A DNA stretch of 64,000 nt from Stereum hirsutum FP-91666 SS1 (lineage: Eukaryota; Basidiomycota; Agaricomycetes; Russulales; Stereaceae). The stretch lies in the NCBI RefSeq assembly GCF_000264905.1, contig NW_006763143.1, positions 1,234,555 to 1,298,554 of the forward strand, in the 5' to 3' direction. Below the pieces are notes generated by a model. That model ran no database searches. It had not been told where the DNA came from and saw only the letters and a program-made list of their open reading frames with translations. A program made the translations under genes and the position numbers. Shown here in pieces: positions 32,904-43,500 of the stretch. Each line of letters opens with the position of its first letter. The stretch's first letter is position 1.

Positions 32904-34543
32904 ATGGTCAGAGCTCATATGAAGCAAACGGTGAGCACTACTCTCATTGGTTCCCAGCTGTCCCTTGCCTTCAGCCACCTGACGCCCGGTAATTTGGGCT
33001 TGTTTGCGAATTCGTCGCGTCGCGTCGCGGGTGTGGCGTACAGAGCGAGGAGAAGAAGGATACGCAGAAAAGGACGTCCAAGGCACCCACAAAGAAGAAA
33101 GCAGATACGGGTGTATGGCCATGTAAGATCGAGGGATGCAACAAGGAATTCGCTCGGGAAGCAGATCTGAAGAGACATCAGCGGACGACGAAACTGCACT
33201 CGCAGCCTGGGTTGTGCGTATCTTCCTCTTCTTTAGCCTGTACGTCCTGCTCAATCACTGTATTCCTATCAGTGCGTGCCCACAGTGTGAGGCGACGTTC
33301 ACAAGGGTGCGCTTTTCAGCTGCTTCCATTGCTTTCCCTATTGAGCCCATGCATTCTCTAGACGGATGCTTTGCGACGACATCAGAAATCGCGGTATGTT
33401 CCATTCATGATCATTTTCAAAGTCGGTTCACACTCAGATGAGTTGAGGGTTTAGGCATAATGGCGTAATCATTGAACCAGACGTTGACCAAACCAAGGAA
33501 GACGGTCCAGTCGCCAGCGGAAGCGGTTCTCAGTCACCGAGTCGCAGTGGCACACCCGGCTCGAAGGGTAAAGCACCAGAAGCCAGCGTAACCTCGACTC
33601 CTGTAGCAACAGTCCCTCCTGGCATGCCTCCTCCGAACGCGCCTCCAAGCTATTATCAGCAACAAAGCATAAATCCTAGCGTGTTCCCGCCTTACTCGCG
33701 TACGTCTAATACCCTCGTTGTACCCTTCCAGTCATCCCGGTCCTTGTCCAATTGCGAGCCGATCAGAGTGTTTAATAGCACCCACTTATTTTTTCAGCGC
33801 AGACGAATTGGCTGCCTGCGTGGCCTACGGACGGAAGTGCGCTGCGATTCGGATATCCTCCACCCGGATTTTACCCGTATTACCATCCCGGTATGATGGC
33901 CCACGCACATCAATTCGCACCTCCACAAGTCCAACCCACTCCTAATGGTCAACCCACCGAAGCACAAAATGTAGAAGACTCCCAAACACCTGCCGCCACA
34001 CAATCGGCTGCACCAGTCATCGACCCCTCCCTCGACTCCGCATCTGCTGCTTCTCCACCCAAACCGACATCATCGAAACCGGGCGGATCTGCGGGCGCTA
34101 ATGCTACCGATAACGCACAACAGCAGCTCGATGCAACAACACAACTTCAGATCACGCATGCCGCGATGCAAGCTGTCTTTGATGCTGCCAGACGTCATCA
34201 GGAGAAGCTAGACGCGGAGCAGGCCGACGAACAAGCTCTTCAACTATTCAATACTGTCGCTGCGACGGCTGCTGCTGATGCCGCCACTCAGCAAGCTTCT
34301 GCACCTCCGCCTCCAGAACCAACAGCCGCGCCGAACAACGTCGAATCTTCCTCATCTACCACACAAAGCATTGCCGCCGCTGATGACGCGCCCTTACCTT
34401 CGACTGACGATGCGAAAGAACAAGATGAGGCGTCTTCGGCATCTGGGCCGGCAGTGATCACAGCGACCCCGAGCACGGGAGACGCGAAGGTTGAACAAGT
34501 GCCTGGTGAGGCTCAGTCTGCGGCAGAAAACGTCTCGTTATGA
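32904..34543 (+). CDS. Two-finger C2H2 zinc-finger protein, probable transcription factor
   Basis: Nuclear DNA-binding protein by inference. Exon 1 is short (32904-32930, MVRAHMKQT), joined in phase 0 to SEEKKDTQKRTSKAPTKKK. Finger 1: C-x4-C...H-x6-H (CKIEGC, then KRHQRTTKLH), with a wider His spacing than usual. Finger 2: CPQCEATFTRTDALRRHQKSRH, a normal C-x2-C-x12-H-x4-H, spread over three small exons. After it comes a Ser/Gly/Pro-rich region and a Pro/Tyr-rich piece (GYPPPGFYPYYHPGMMAHAH). A long Ala/Gln/Ser/Thr-rich tail ends at 34543 and could be an activation or low-complexity domain. Intron 1 holds a GTCGCG array near its 3' end. About 400 aa. Targets unknown. Confidence 0.82.
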
Positions 34544-35036
34544 GTACGTCTGTAGTTCTCCCCACTCAAACTATACTCGCTCATCCATGACTAAACCATT
34601 CGTATAGGCGCGAACCGCCCAATCTGCCCGCACTTTCGTTCAAACTTGCACATATAGCTACTACATCTTCCTTACATCCAGCTCTCCTCTTATTCTGTTC
34701 CTTTTTCGAACAGACATTCACAGTGCAATGAGTCTTCTGTATGTATTCCCTCGGTTTTTGTAGTTATCGAGGCGCACGATTTTTCACTCTGTGGTATCAA
34801 ATATCTCGGTCGTAGAAGGAACATGAATGGTATCGGTGTTGGTTATTGTACTCAAACTACAAGCTGTGGAGAGCTTCTTAATGATGTATGCAGAACTACA
34901 AATACAATATCTAGGAACTTCGGGTAATTGCTGTTGAAAGCACACGTCGCTGTTGAGAGCGAAAGTGAAAGCAGAGGTAGAAGGACAGATGATGTCGATG
35001 AAGCAATGACCAATGGTTCACGCTCGAGAACGCCAT
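34544..35036. other. Convergent 3' flanks
   Basis: 493 bp between the convergent stops of the zinc-finger and adenosine kinase genes. No gene supported; probably both 3' UTRs. Confidence 0.4.
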
Positions 35037-36454
35037 TTACAGGATGGAGACCTTGGGCCATTTGTATGTGGGACCGACCTGTACCATACGGTAATCAGCG
35101 GGATATGCCAATATATGTGGTGAATACCTACCTGTTGGACGTTCATTGCACCCATCTTGTGACCCGCGATGACACACTCGTCCAGAGGCTTGCCGAGGAC
35201 CAACCCCCCCAGGAAGCCACCGGCAAACGCATCGCCTGCGCCATTGGTGTCGACAATCTCACTGTCCTTCAACGGGTGCACTTCATAGACCTTCGGGGCA
35301 TCAGGCTCATTCGACGTGACTGCGACAGTGGACAGAGGACCTTGAGTGATGACGACAGTTCGGGGACGGGAGGGGTTGGATTTGGGGAGGGTGGCGAGGG
35401 ATTTGGCGATGGCAGGGATATCGGTCTGATCTGGGAGGCCGGATGCAGCGGCCCAGGCAGCCGCTTCGGATTCGTTGCAGATGACGACGTCACAGTGAGA
35501 GAGGATTTGTTCGAGTTGGACTTTGAAGAATTGGGCGATGAAGGGAGCGGAGATGTTGATAACGAAGATCTACATGGGCACATGTGGCAAGATTTGGTGA
35601 TCAGTACAGGAGTGCGGAGGAGTGCCGTGACAATACACAGTGTACTGTGCGTGTGGGTATTCGGGTGTGTGTGAAGTGGTGAGAATGAGTGCTTCAAGGT
35701 TCAGCCACTAACCTTGCCAGCTTCCGATGCCTTCTTCGCGAGCTCGACGGCAATAGCAGTCCCGTGTGTGAGGAAGTACCCTTCCACGTAAAAGACCTTC
35801 GCCCCTTCAATCAGAGGCGCAATCTCTGGCGACGAGAGGTACGACTGGTCGTACTTCTCTGCGACACGAAGAGTGGTGACAAGGGATCTGAGAAAAGCAC
35901 AAGCTCAGTTCAGAGCGAATTACCGAGATTCGAACGGAATTGACCGGTGATGTCCTGTGATAATGACGGCGCAGGCACCAGTCTTCTCGCCTTTCTTGAC
36001 GAGGTATGCGTCTTGAAGGCCTTCACGTTTGTTGGCTACCTTCAATTGCTCAGCAAGCTCATCGTCACCGACACATCCGGTGTATACGACGGAGTTGGGA
36101 GGCAGAACGTACTACGTATGGCAGTCAGCAATACACATAGCGTGAGTGATGTAAAAAGACGCACTGCAGCTCCCCGAGCAGCATTCTGGGCAGCACCACC
36201 AGCAACGTAGGTGATCTGATAATCTTTCACAATCTCCTCATACCTTCACGCATTGAGCACACACAATATTGATGTCAGCCATGCAACTCCGATAGATTGA
36301 GTGGCAAGACGTACAGAGGTGCGTGCTTTTCTTCCGCAAGAATAGCATCGTTTGCCTTCAAATCATACTTCTCAAGCAACTTCTCACCGTTGGTGACCTG
36401 CATATCAAGCAGGGGATTGCCCATGCAGAACAAAGGGTATGTAGTACCAGCCAT
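35037..36454 (-). CDS. ADO1: Adenosine kinase (PfkB family)
   Basis: Phosphorylates adenosine to AMP in the cytosol, salvaging purine and clearing adenosine from the methyl cycle. Start at 36454 (MAGTTYPLFCMGNPLLDMQV). Following exons give NDAILAEEKHAPLY, ITYVAGGAAQNAARGA (adenosine-binding GGA-x-N), VVYTGCVGDDELAEQLK, TGACAVIITG and YFLTHGTAIAVELAKKA. Then come FVINISAPFIAQFF, VVICNESEAAAWA and the PfkB signature DTNGAGDAFAGGF with its catalytic Asp. The last exon reads VGPTYKWPKVSIL, stop at 35037. All family landmarks are in order; about 345 aa is typical. No unusual features. Confidence 0.95.
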
Positions 36455-36918
36455 TTGCGTGAAAGAGAATGAAGAGAAGTATGGATGAGTGAAGTAAAGT
36501 AAAAGATCCAGAAATCGGATTATACACAAGGAAATCCCGGGGAATAGTCGACGGCAAGCTCCGTTTTCGGAGTCCCATTCCTTCTTGTCGCCACAGCAAG
36601 TGTGGCGAAGAAGTACTCGCCTATTTAATCCCCCGAACGGCCTTTAGGTGGTGAATTTCACAAAACAACATGACACTCTATATAAATAATTCCTCTCTAG
36701 CCGTTAATCCACAGTTTACATAATGGATGCAGGGGAGACAAGAAGAAACACGAGGAAGCCCATTGGTACCTCAGCCTGACGAGTTCAAAGACTGAATTGA
36801 CTGGGACAGTCAAGGGACAGTATAACAGCTCCGGTATGCTGCCTGTTCTAGCGGGCGTCAATTCAGACTTGATTCGTGGAATACATATAAGTGGACTTAC
36901 CGTGAGTGTGCAGCTAAA
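36455..36918. other. Adenosine kinase promoter / UbiA 3' flank
   Basis: 464 bp between two minus-strand genes. An AT-rich TATA-like run occurs near 36676-36690. No gene supported. Confidence 0.4.
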
Positions 36919-37996
36919 TCAGTCTACCGTACGCCCCATAAACTCATTCAGCCTCCATACTCCGGGTAGGATATGCATGATCGAAAGCCACGCCTGCATT
37001 TTGAATGGTGTGTAAGCCATAGGCATATGACAAGGATGAGAAACTAGATGTACGTTGTACCAGTGGAAGGATATCTTGTCCTCCTTCACCTCTCGAAAGA
37101 GGACGAACCTTCCGCTCACAATGCACGCGACAAGGGAGAATACAGCCGCGGTGGAGATGTCGAGCTCCCAGGCAATGCATAAATACAAGGTCCAAGATAA
37201 AATGCCGAAAGAGACGCTTGGCCGAGCGATGGATGGGAAGACTATTGGAAGAGTCTTGCGACCTATCAAGCGGTCACCGTGAACGTCTCTGAAATCTTGT
37301 GCGTGATAAGTCGTAGAAAGTGCGAGAGTGCTGAGCACGATGGCTGACTTCATCGTGCTGTCGAGACGAGAGGGGTCTTGAGCTGTCATAGTTACCGTCA
37401 GTTTTGTGTATACACCGGTGAAGTCAAGCCCGTATCGGGGACATACCGGCTATCAAGGTCGATCCTAGCTCGAAGGCAGCGAGGTCGAATGCAACAAGCA
37501 AGTTACGGATGATGAAGTGTCCAGCCGAGAGCCGGAGTTCATTGTAGATGATTGTCAGGACGGCCATGGACGCACTTGCTCCAAGCACGAGCGAACTATA
37601 GGCCGCCGATAAAGCGAAGCAGATGGGGACCAGTACCCATCGAAGTGTTACCGCGGTTTTCACTGAAATCCTCTGTGCGGGTATGGGGCGATCCGGCTTG
37701 TTCTGTTGATCCTCTTCTATGTCTTTGGTCTGGTTTGAAAGGTTGAACTGTAGGAGGTGGATCCAGATCCAGAAGATGACTTGGAGTAGCTTTGAAACAG
37801 AGGAAACGGGTGCGGTGGCGGCGGCGAACATAGTCTGCAAAGAAGATCGTCAATTGCTATCATGGGACATATGAGTTCACGATGTGTGGAGAGTAGTTTT
37901 TATACCCACGATTGGGATGATCGTTGTGCGTATGTCCCCCCTTGTGAATAAGAAGAGAGTGTTCGCATGGTACAGAATGCGACTGGGCAGAGACAT
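36919..37996 (-). CDS. UbiA-family prenyltransferase or terpene cyclase-like enzyme
   Basis: Integral membrane UbiA-superfamily protein. Start at 37996 (MSLPSRILYHANTLFLFTRGDIRTTIIP), joined through a GTGGGT donor to TMFAAATAPVSS. The first Asp-rich motif is NQTKDIEED followed by NKPDRPIPAQR; the second is DFRDVHGDR in YHAQDFRDVHGDRLIGRKT. Both bind Mg-diphosphate in the superfamily. Seven to nine hydrophobic helices are visible. The end reads FHWYNAWLSIMHILPGVWRLNEF after removing a GTACAT-ATGCAG intron; stop at 36919. At ~290 aa it belongs to the short fungal group that includes UbiA-type terpene cyclases such as that of the fumagillin pathway, so either prenyl transfer or cyclisation is possible. 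Substrate unknown. Confidence 0.8.
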
Positions 37997-38843
37997 GGGG
38001 GGCAGGATTATCAAGGATGTTGGCAATTTGTGTCGTGAGACGAGAGGCGAGAGAAGATGATGAATGGGATGTCTCTATACTGCCATGATGGTGCATCCTT
38101 ATAACTTCCACTAAAATGATGATTCAATCGAAAGTATACTATACGAGCAGCTGTCCCGGCTCGATAGGAAATAAACTACAGACCCGCATGGCAGACCAAA
38201 CATAACATCCCTCCGAACAACGTCTATGTCCAAATGCGTTCCCTGTCTTCGCAGTAAATGTGCGATAGGTAATCCTATGCCGAGCCATCCCACCTGTATC
38301 ATTAGATGAAACGGGGAAAAAAACTGGAGGCAGTCTTACCCAGAAACCATAGAACCCTTTTGGTGGTAGGCCGGCGAGCGCGGATTAACTGTCTTATCAA
38401 TGGGCGGAGACGGCGCGTGCTGAACTGCACTACCGAGGGAATCGTTGACAGTAATTAAGACGATGCCGTAGCAATCTTCAACATAGCCCAAACATAGACA
38501 TCCTTACATGAATCTTCCAGGACAGACCTCATTGGGGAGGAACACAGTTCTTTGCCTTATCAATGACGACAGTCCCCACACGATGATGAACAGCATGAAT
38601 GTTCACCATTCACCAGCACCCCACAGTACGGAAGATTTCTTCCCTTCAATGTACCGCCTCAGAATCTCCCAGCTGAGCACGACGAGATTGATACTTATCC
38701 ATTACTTCCGCACTCCGCGGGTTCCTTAGCAGAAATCGCTGCGCGCAGGCAGTGTGGGTGTGTGTATTGCAAGTCTCCTTCCGTCAAAGTTGGTCAACGT
38801 GAGAACTAGGCTATTGGCGCGCTGAATGTTGATTTGTTGATGT
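37997..38843. other. UbiA upstream region
   Basis: About 850 bp between the UbiA start and the left end of the nested transposon. Short ORFs show no domain. Positions 38836-38843 are the left target duplication of the outer element. Confidence 0.4.
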
Positions 38844-39418
38844 AGGACCCCTGCGTATGCTGACAGAGGTCCCATCCGAAAACCCCCAAAATCGGTCGTT
38901 TTCGTCGCACGATTTGGGGGGTGTTTTCGTCCGCATCAGGATGGGACATCGGATTTTCGGCCATTTTCGTACGCACGATCGGATGGAACATCGCCCCGCA
39001 TAAGGCCTTCCTGGGCCTTCTCAAGCCCTGTTTGTCAAAATTTTTCTCAAAACGTGTTTTTTGGCCGTGTTTTTGGCCGTGTTTACCCCATTTTTTGCGT
39101 CCCCGGGAGGCATTTTCGTCCGCATAGCGGGATGGACAAGAGGTGGGCGGAATTGCAATCCCGGACATGGGAAGGTCCTCGGCTATTTGATTCCCACGGG
39201 GGGGAGGTTGTCGTAACGTTGCCCTAAAAGGCAGTTTCGAGCAATGCGAGCGGCGAAGCAGACGCGCATGAAGCTGAGTGGCAGTGTGATGTTTGTGAGT
39301 CTGGAGAGCCGTTGGTGAGCACTTCAGCTCATCTAACTGCTCAGAGCAAATGTTTTCGGATGCAGGACACCAAAATTAAAGTCCTCGAAAGATACTTTTG
39401 CACGAAGTAGCAATCATA

Positions 39419-40101
39419 CTAAAGCTAACCGGGTGTTCGGACACTTTTCAGTGTTCCGGCTCTAGCATCCGCAATAAATCCGTTTTCGTCATACTTTTCT
39501 GCACCACGCTATTTTTTTTTTTTTTTTTAAATCAATTGTATTTGTATAGCGCCGGCGAAAGCCAGGGGCGCTGAACGTATCGGTACTAGTCAACTATCTA
39601 CAGTACGAGAGGGAGTTGGTAAATACTGTGGAACTCGACAATAGAGTAGGGGATGAATGCGACACAGGTGCATAAAGTTCGATGTCCGAAGGCGGGAGAG
39701 ATCTAAAACACGACGTCTAATCAGGGGGTCGGGGCACATTCGGGTTGTGTAAGTTGGGCACCACGCTATTTGGCTCGCCGATCCACACATTCCTATCAAA
39801 GGAATAGGGTATAGAAGTGGAATGTAGCGATAGAGAGAGGTAACAAGGGGTAAAAAGTGTCCGAACACTCAGTGCCACAGCGGGCCGGGGCCACCTAGTG
39901 TTCGGACACTATTCACCCCTATTTCCCTCTCTCATTAATTATCCAGAGCAACTACAAACTATCCCTCTGGGATTATGACTACGAGTATACATGCAGATAG
40001 TATGGCACAAAAATTAACGAGCAAAAATGATTTATTGCGGGTGCTAGAGCCGGAACACTGAAAAGCAACTGAAAAGTGTCCGAACACCCGGTTAGCTTTA
40101 G
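39419..40101. mobile_element. Nested TA-flanked TIR element
   Basis: Inserted inside the outer element. The left end reads CTAAAGCTAACCGGGTGTTC and the right end ends GAACACCCGGTTAGCTTTAG, with inverted similarity running about 62 bases inward. The right arm has 12 extra bases (a partial duplication of AACTGAAAAG). TA flanks both ends (39417-39418 and 40102-40103), pointing to a Tc1/mariner-type target. Internally a second inverted pair, AGTGTCCGAACACT and its complement, lies at about 39857-39911. There is no ORF for a transposase. Confidence 0.7.
39515..39757 (-). mobile_element. Poly(A)-tailed retroposon (SINE or 5'-truncated LINE)
   Basis: A 243-bp insertion within the nested TIR element. 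It is flanked by a perfect 14-bp direct repeat GCACCACGCTATTT (39501-39514 and 39758-39771). The plus strand begins with a run of 17 T starting in the repeat, that is, a poly(A) tail on the minus strand. The minus-strand 3' end just before the tail contains CTGGCTTTCGCCGG, a short hairpin, then ATACAAATACAATTGATTT. Length, tail and long TSD show target-primed reverse transcription. Whether it is a SINE or a truncated LINE end needs family comparison. Confidence 0.75.
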
Positions 40102-40386
40102 TATCACAGAACGGTGCGGGCCACAAAGGTGCTCTCGGATCGGCCACGCAGCCCGAAATGGTAATTCAGAAGGAGCCGAGGCATGTTTACGACAGCCCCC
40201 CTCGTGAGAATCCAGTAGCCGAATGTCCGAGCTGTGTGCCGGATTCCAATTCCGCCTACCTCTTGGGGATGGAACATCAGCACCGACGGGCCATTTTCGT
40301 CGCACTACGGATCGGACGAAACGCGATTTTTCGCCCAAAATTCGTCGCATCAGGATGGGACCTCCGTCAGCATACGCAGGGGTCCT

Positions 40387-40555
40387 GTTGATGTCCTCCT
40401 TCGCCACAACAATGCTCAAAAGCTTAAGATCGCCTCGGTCCGCCAATTTTCCTCTCGGGTCTGGCTTTATCACGCTCAATGGTTTCTCTTCTGTCCTCTT
40501 TTTCGTGGTGTGAGGTGGTGCATAGTACGACACTCTTCCTCCACCAGACGCTGTC
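40387..40555. promoter_or_regulatory. Short ABC transporter promoter next to transposon
   Basis: Only 169 bp separate the outer transposon end from the ABC transporter ATG. The core promoter must lie here or within the element. Confidence 0.4.
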
Positions 40556-43500
40556 ATGCAAAGTCTCTTTCTGCGCCAGTTTACGGCGCTCCTCGTCAAG
40601 AATTGGATTGTATTGTCTAAGCATCCGTTCGTACGTCTTTCCTCCTAGCGGCCACATGCAGGATTTGCAACCTAAACGTGCTATTTCATTCTATCAGCTG
40701 AATATTTTGAGATGTTTTGTGTTGCCTGTTGCGTACGGTATCTTCTTGGCTGTGGCCCAGGTCTTCTTGGTCAAGCCTTCTAATGCACGTTTTCTTTCTG
40801 TTGCTTCTCTCCAAGTTGGACTAACCTCTTTCCTTCCATACTTAGTTCGGACTAGGGTCGTCGATACCAGTGTATAACCTCACCGAACGGTTTGATGGGT
40901 CCTTGACACTCATTTGGGCCGATGGCACAGATGGGACAGGCTTTCCATCCCCCTCTGACATCATGTCAAGCATCACCAGTAGTTTTTCTCCGAAACAGCT
41001 TGACGCCGTCAAACAAGTAGAATCTCCAGACGACATCCCGTCTTCATGTCCACAAAACTTTAATCTGTTCAGCGATTGTTTTGCTGCTGTGGCCTTTAAT
41101 TCCATTCCTCCAGAGAATAACACCCTAGCCGAACCATTCAATTACACCATTCGTGCAGACGGAGGCTTGTCTCACGTTGATGTCATGAAACATAGCAGCG
41201 ACTATGAGATCAGGGTCCTGCCCTTGCAGTGGGCTCTGGATAGTGTGAGTATCGGTCCTTATTTTAGAGCACACATATCTCATAGGTATACCCCTTCATG
41301 GTAGGCAATTATGGAGCTCAGGACGGGGCAACGGATGCCGACACCTTTGGAGTGGCCATTCACTCAAGAAACGAACGCAGAACAGAGCACAAAGACTCGT
41401 CTTAGTACGTTGCTCGTCCCGCACCAGCCGAATCCTTGCTGAATCACGTTTCATAGGCTACATCCGAGGCTTGCGGACACTGTTGGTATTAGCACTGTAG
41501 GCGTCACGTTTTTCGTCGGATGCGGGCAAGGTCTCATCATCTTCAGGTTCATCTGTTACATCGGTGTTGCATACCACCTCCCCGGGTCATTTATGGGCGA
41601 ACGAGCTCTGTCACTAACGAGCCACCTGAAGGTGATGGGTCTTTTAGACTCGGCACGGATAATGTAAGTTAATCGTAGGTAGGATGTCCATTAAATCTCA
41701 TCGACTCTTCCTTTTTGCTAGATCATGGCATATTAGCATATCACTTGCATATCTCCCAGCATGGATAATCGTCTCGATTATCTGGCATCTCCGAATCTTC
41801 AGTGGCACCTCTGGTGGCCTCGTCTTCGTCATCCATCTTGTATTTGGTCTCTCGCTTGCCAGCTGGTCTCTATTCGTCGCCGTCCCCTTCGGTAAAAGCC
41901 CACAACTCGCGGCAGTGGCATCCACATTCTTTTCCCTACTTTTCGCGATTCTGGCATTAGTGATGGGCGCCGTCGGCAGTGGCACAGCGTTCATATTTAC
42001 GCTCATCTTTCCGCCTGGCTTCTACATCTTTTCTGTCAGAACTATCGCAGGGTTCGAGAATCACCAGATACCGACTTCAGCGATTCATGCTGATCCCGAC
42101 AGTGGCATGACTCTGCTCCCAGTACTCATTGCCGGTATCGTACGTGCATTTTGAAACCTCGGATTGACTTTGTGACTTATCTTCGCTGCAGATCGACATC
42201 TTTTTGTGGCCATGGATCGCCACTCTTCTTGAACGACGAATGTACGATGCTCATGAACCGCCTTCAGGTCGGGGATGGAGATTTTGGAAGAAGAGGCCTA
42301 TCGACACCGCGGATCAAACTCCTTCGGAGATGCCTGAGGAGACTGCGATCTCCATTCGTCATCTGAACAAAACTTTTCAACCCAACATTTTCCATCATTC
42401 ACAAGATGCTGTCACCGCTATATCCGACCTCTCCCTCGATATACCCAAATTCGGTATCTTCGTACTACTAGGATCCAACGGGTACGCTTTGATAAACATA
42501 ACATCATTCTCCAACCTAACTCGTTCTACCAATAGAGCAGGGAAGTCTACCGCGCTGTCCATTATAGCCGGCCTACTTGGTCGCACGAAGGGTTCCATAA
42601 CTTTCGAAGGTGGTATTTCTCGACCGCCGCGAGGCGTCATGGGCATTGTCCCCCAGAAGAACGTCCTTTTTCCCGAACTAACCTGCTACCAAAATGTCAG
42701 AGTATGGCAAGCGGTGAAACATTCGGATTATGCACTGGCTGCAAGTGATGACCTAGAGCAGTTGCTACGTGATTGCGATTTGGAGAAGAAGGTGCATGAA
42801 AACGCGAGCACACTTTCCGGAGGGCAGAAGAGGAAATTGCAATTGGCTTGTGGATTGGTAGGGGGTTCGAAGAGTGCGTCTTTCACTTAATTATCATGAT
42901 CACACTTCTTAAGTTATTATGATGGATATGCAGTCGTTCTCGTGGATGAGGTATGTCGAGGTCATTCTATGTTAAAAATTTTGAGTTAATTTATGGATTA
43001 GGCCACCTCTGGGGTAGATCCTTTAGCGAGAAGAGCGCTATGGCGCACTCTGACTTCCGTTCGCAACGAACGAACGATCATATTTACCACACATGTAAGC
43101 TGAACGTCAGTACCATCGTTAACCGCATTCTGATGTCGACTGTTCTCAGTTCCTTGACGAAGCGGACCTTCTAGCGGACCGCATTGCTATTCTGGCGGCT
43201 CCAGGAAAGTTAGTGGCTGAAGGATCCCCTGTGACATTGAAGTCCACGCTTGGCGAAGGATACACCATCCAGGTAACCTTCCAGTGCTCTGAGGACGAGA
43301 AGGCCGGCTCCCGACCTTTGACGGGCTTGTTAGAGAGCCTTCGTAGCGTGGCCCCCCTCACTTACACCTCGTCACCCGCGATGGACCAAATGTCATACCA
43401 TCTCAAGTCCAAGGACCCGATCATAGTCGAACGCGTCTTGGAGCTCCTCGATGAAAATACCGATAAATATCAGATTGCGTCCTATGATGTCCAGGGCACG

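Larger units (their letters stand above)
38844..40386. mobile_element. Outer TIR element with 8-bp TSD (hAT-like, non-autonomous)
   Basis: A 1,543-bp interval bounded by a 34-bp terminal inverted repeat with one mismatch. The left end begins AGGACCCCTGCGTATGCTGA and the right end finishes TCAGCATACGCAGGGGTCCT. Flanks carry a perfect 8-bp direct duplication GTTGATGT (38836-38843 and 40387-40394), the size produced by hAT-type transposases. A second inverted pair further in (near 39133-39161 and 40240-40266, AGAGGT-GGCGGAATT) extends the arms. Short TTCGTC-CGCAT motifs recur under both ends. There is no transposase ORF. Without the nested insert the element is about 860 bp. Confidence 0.8.
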
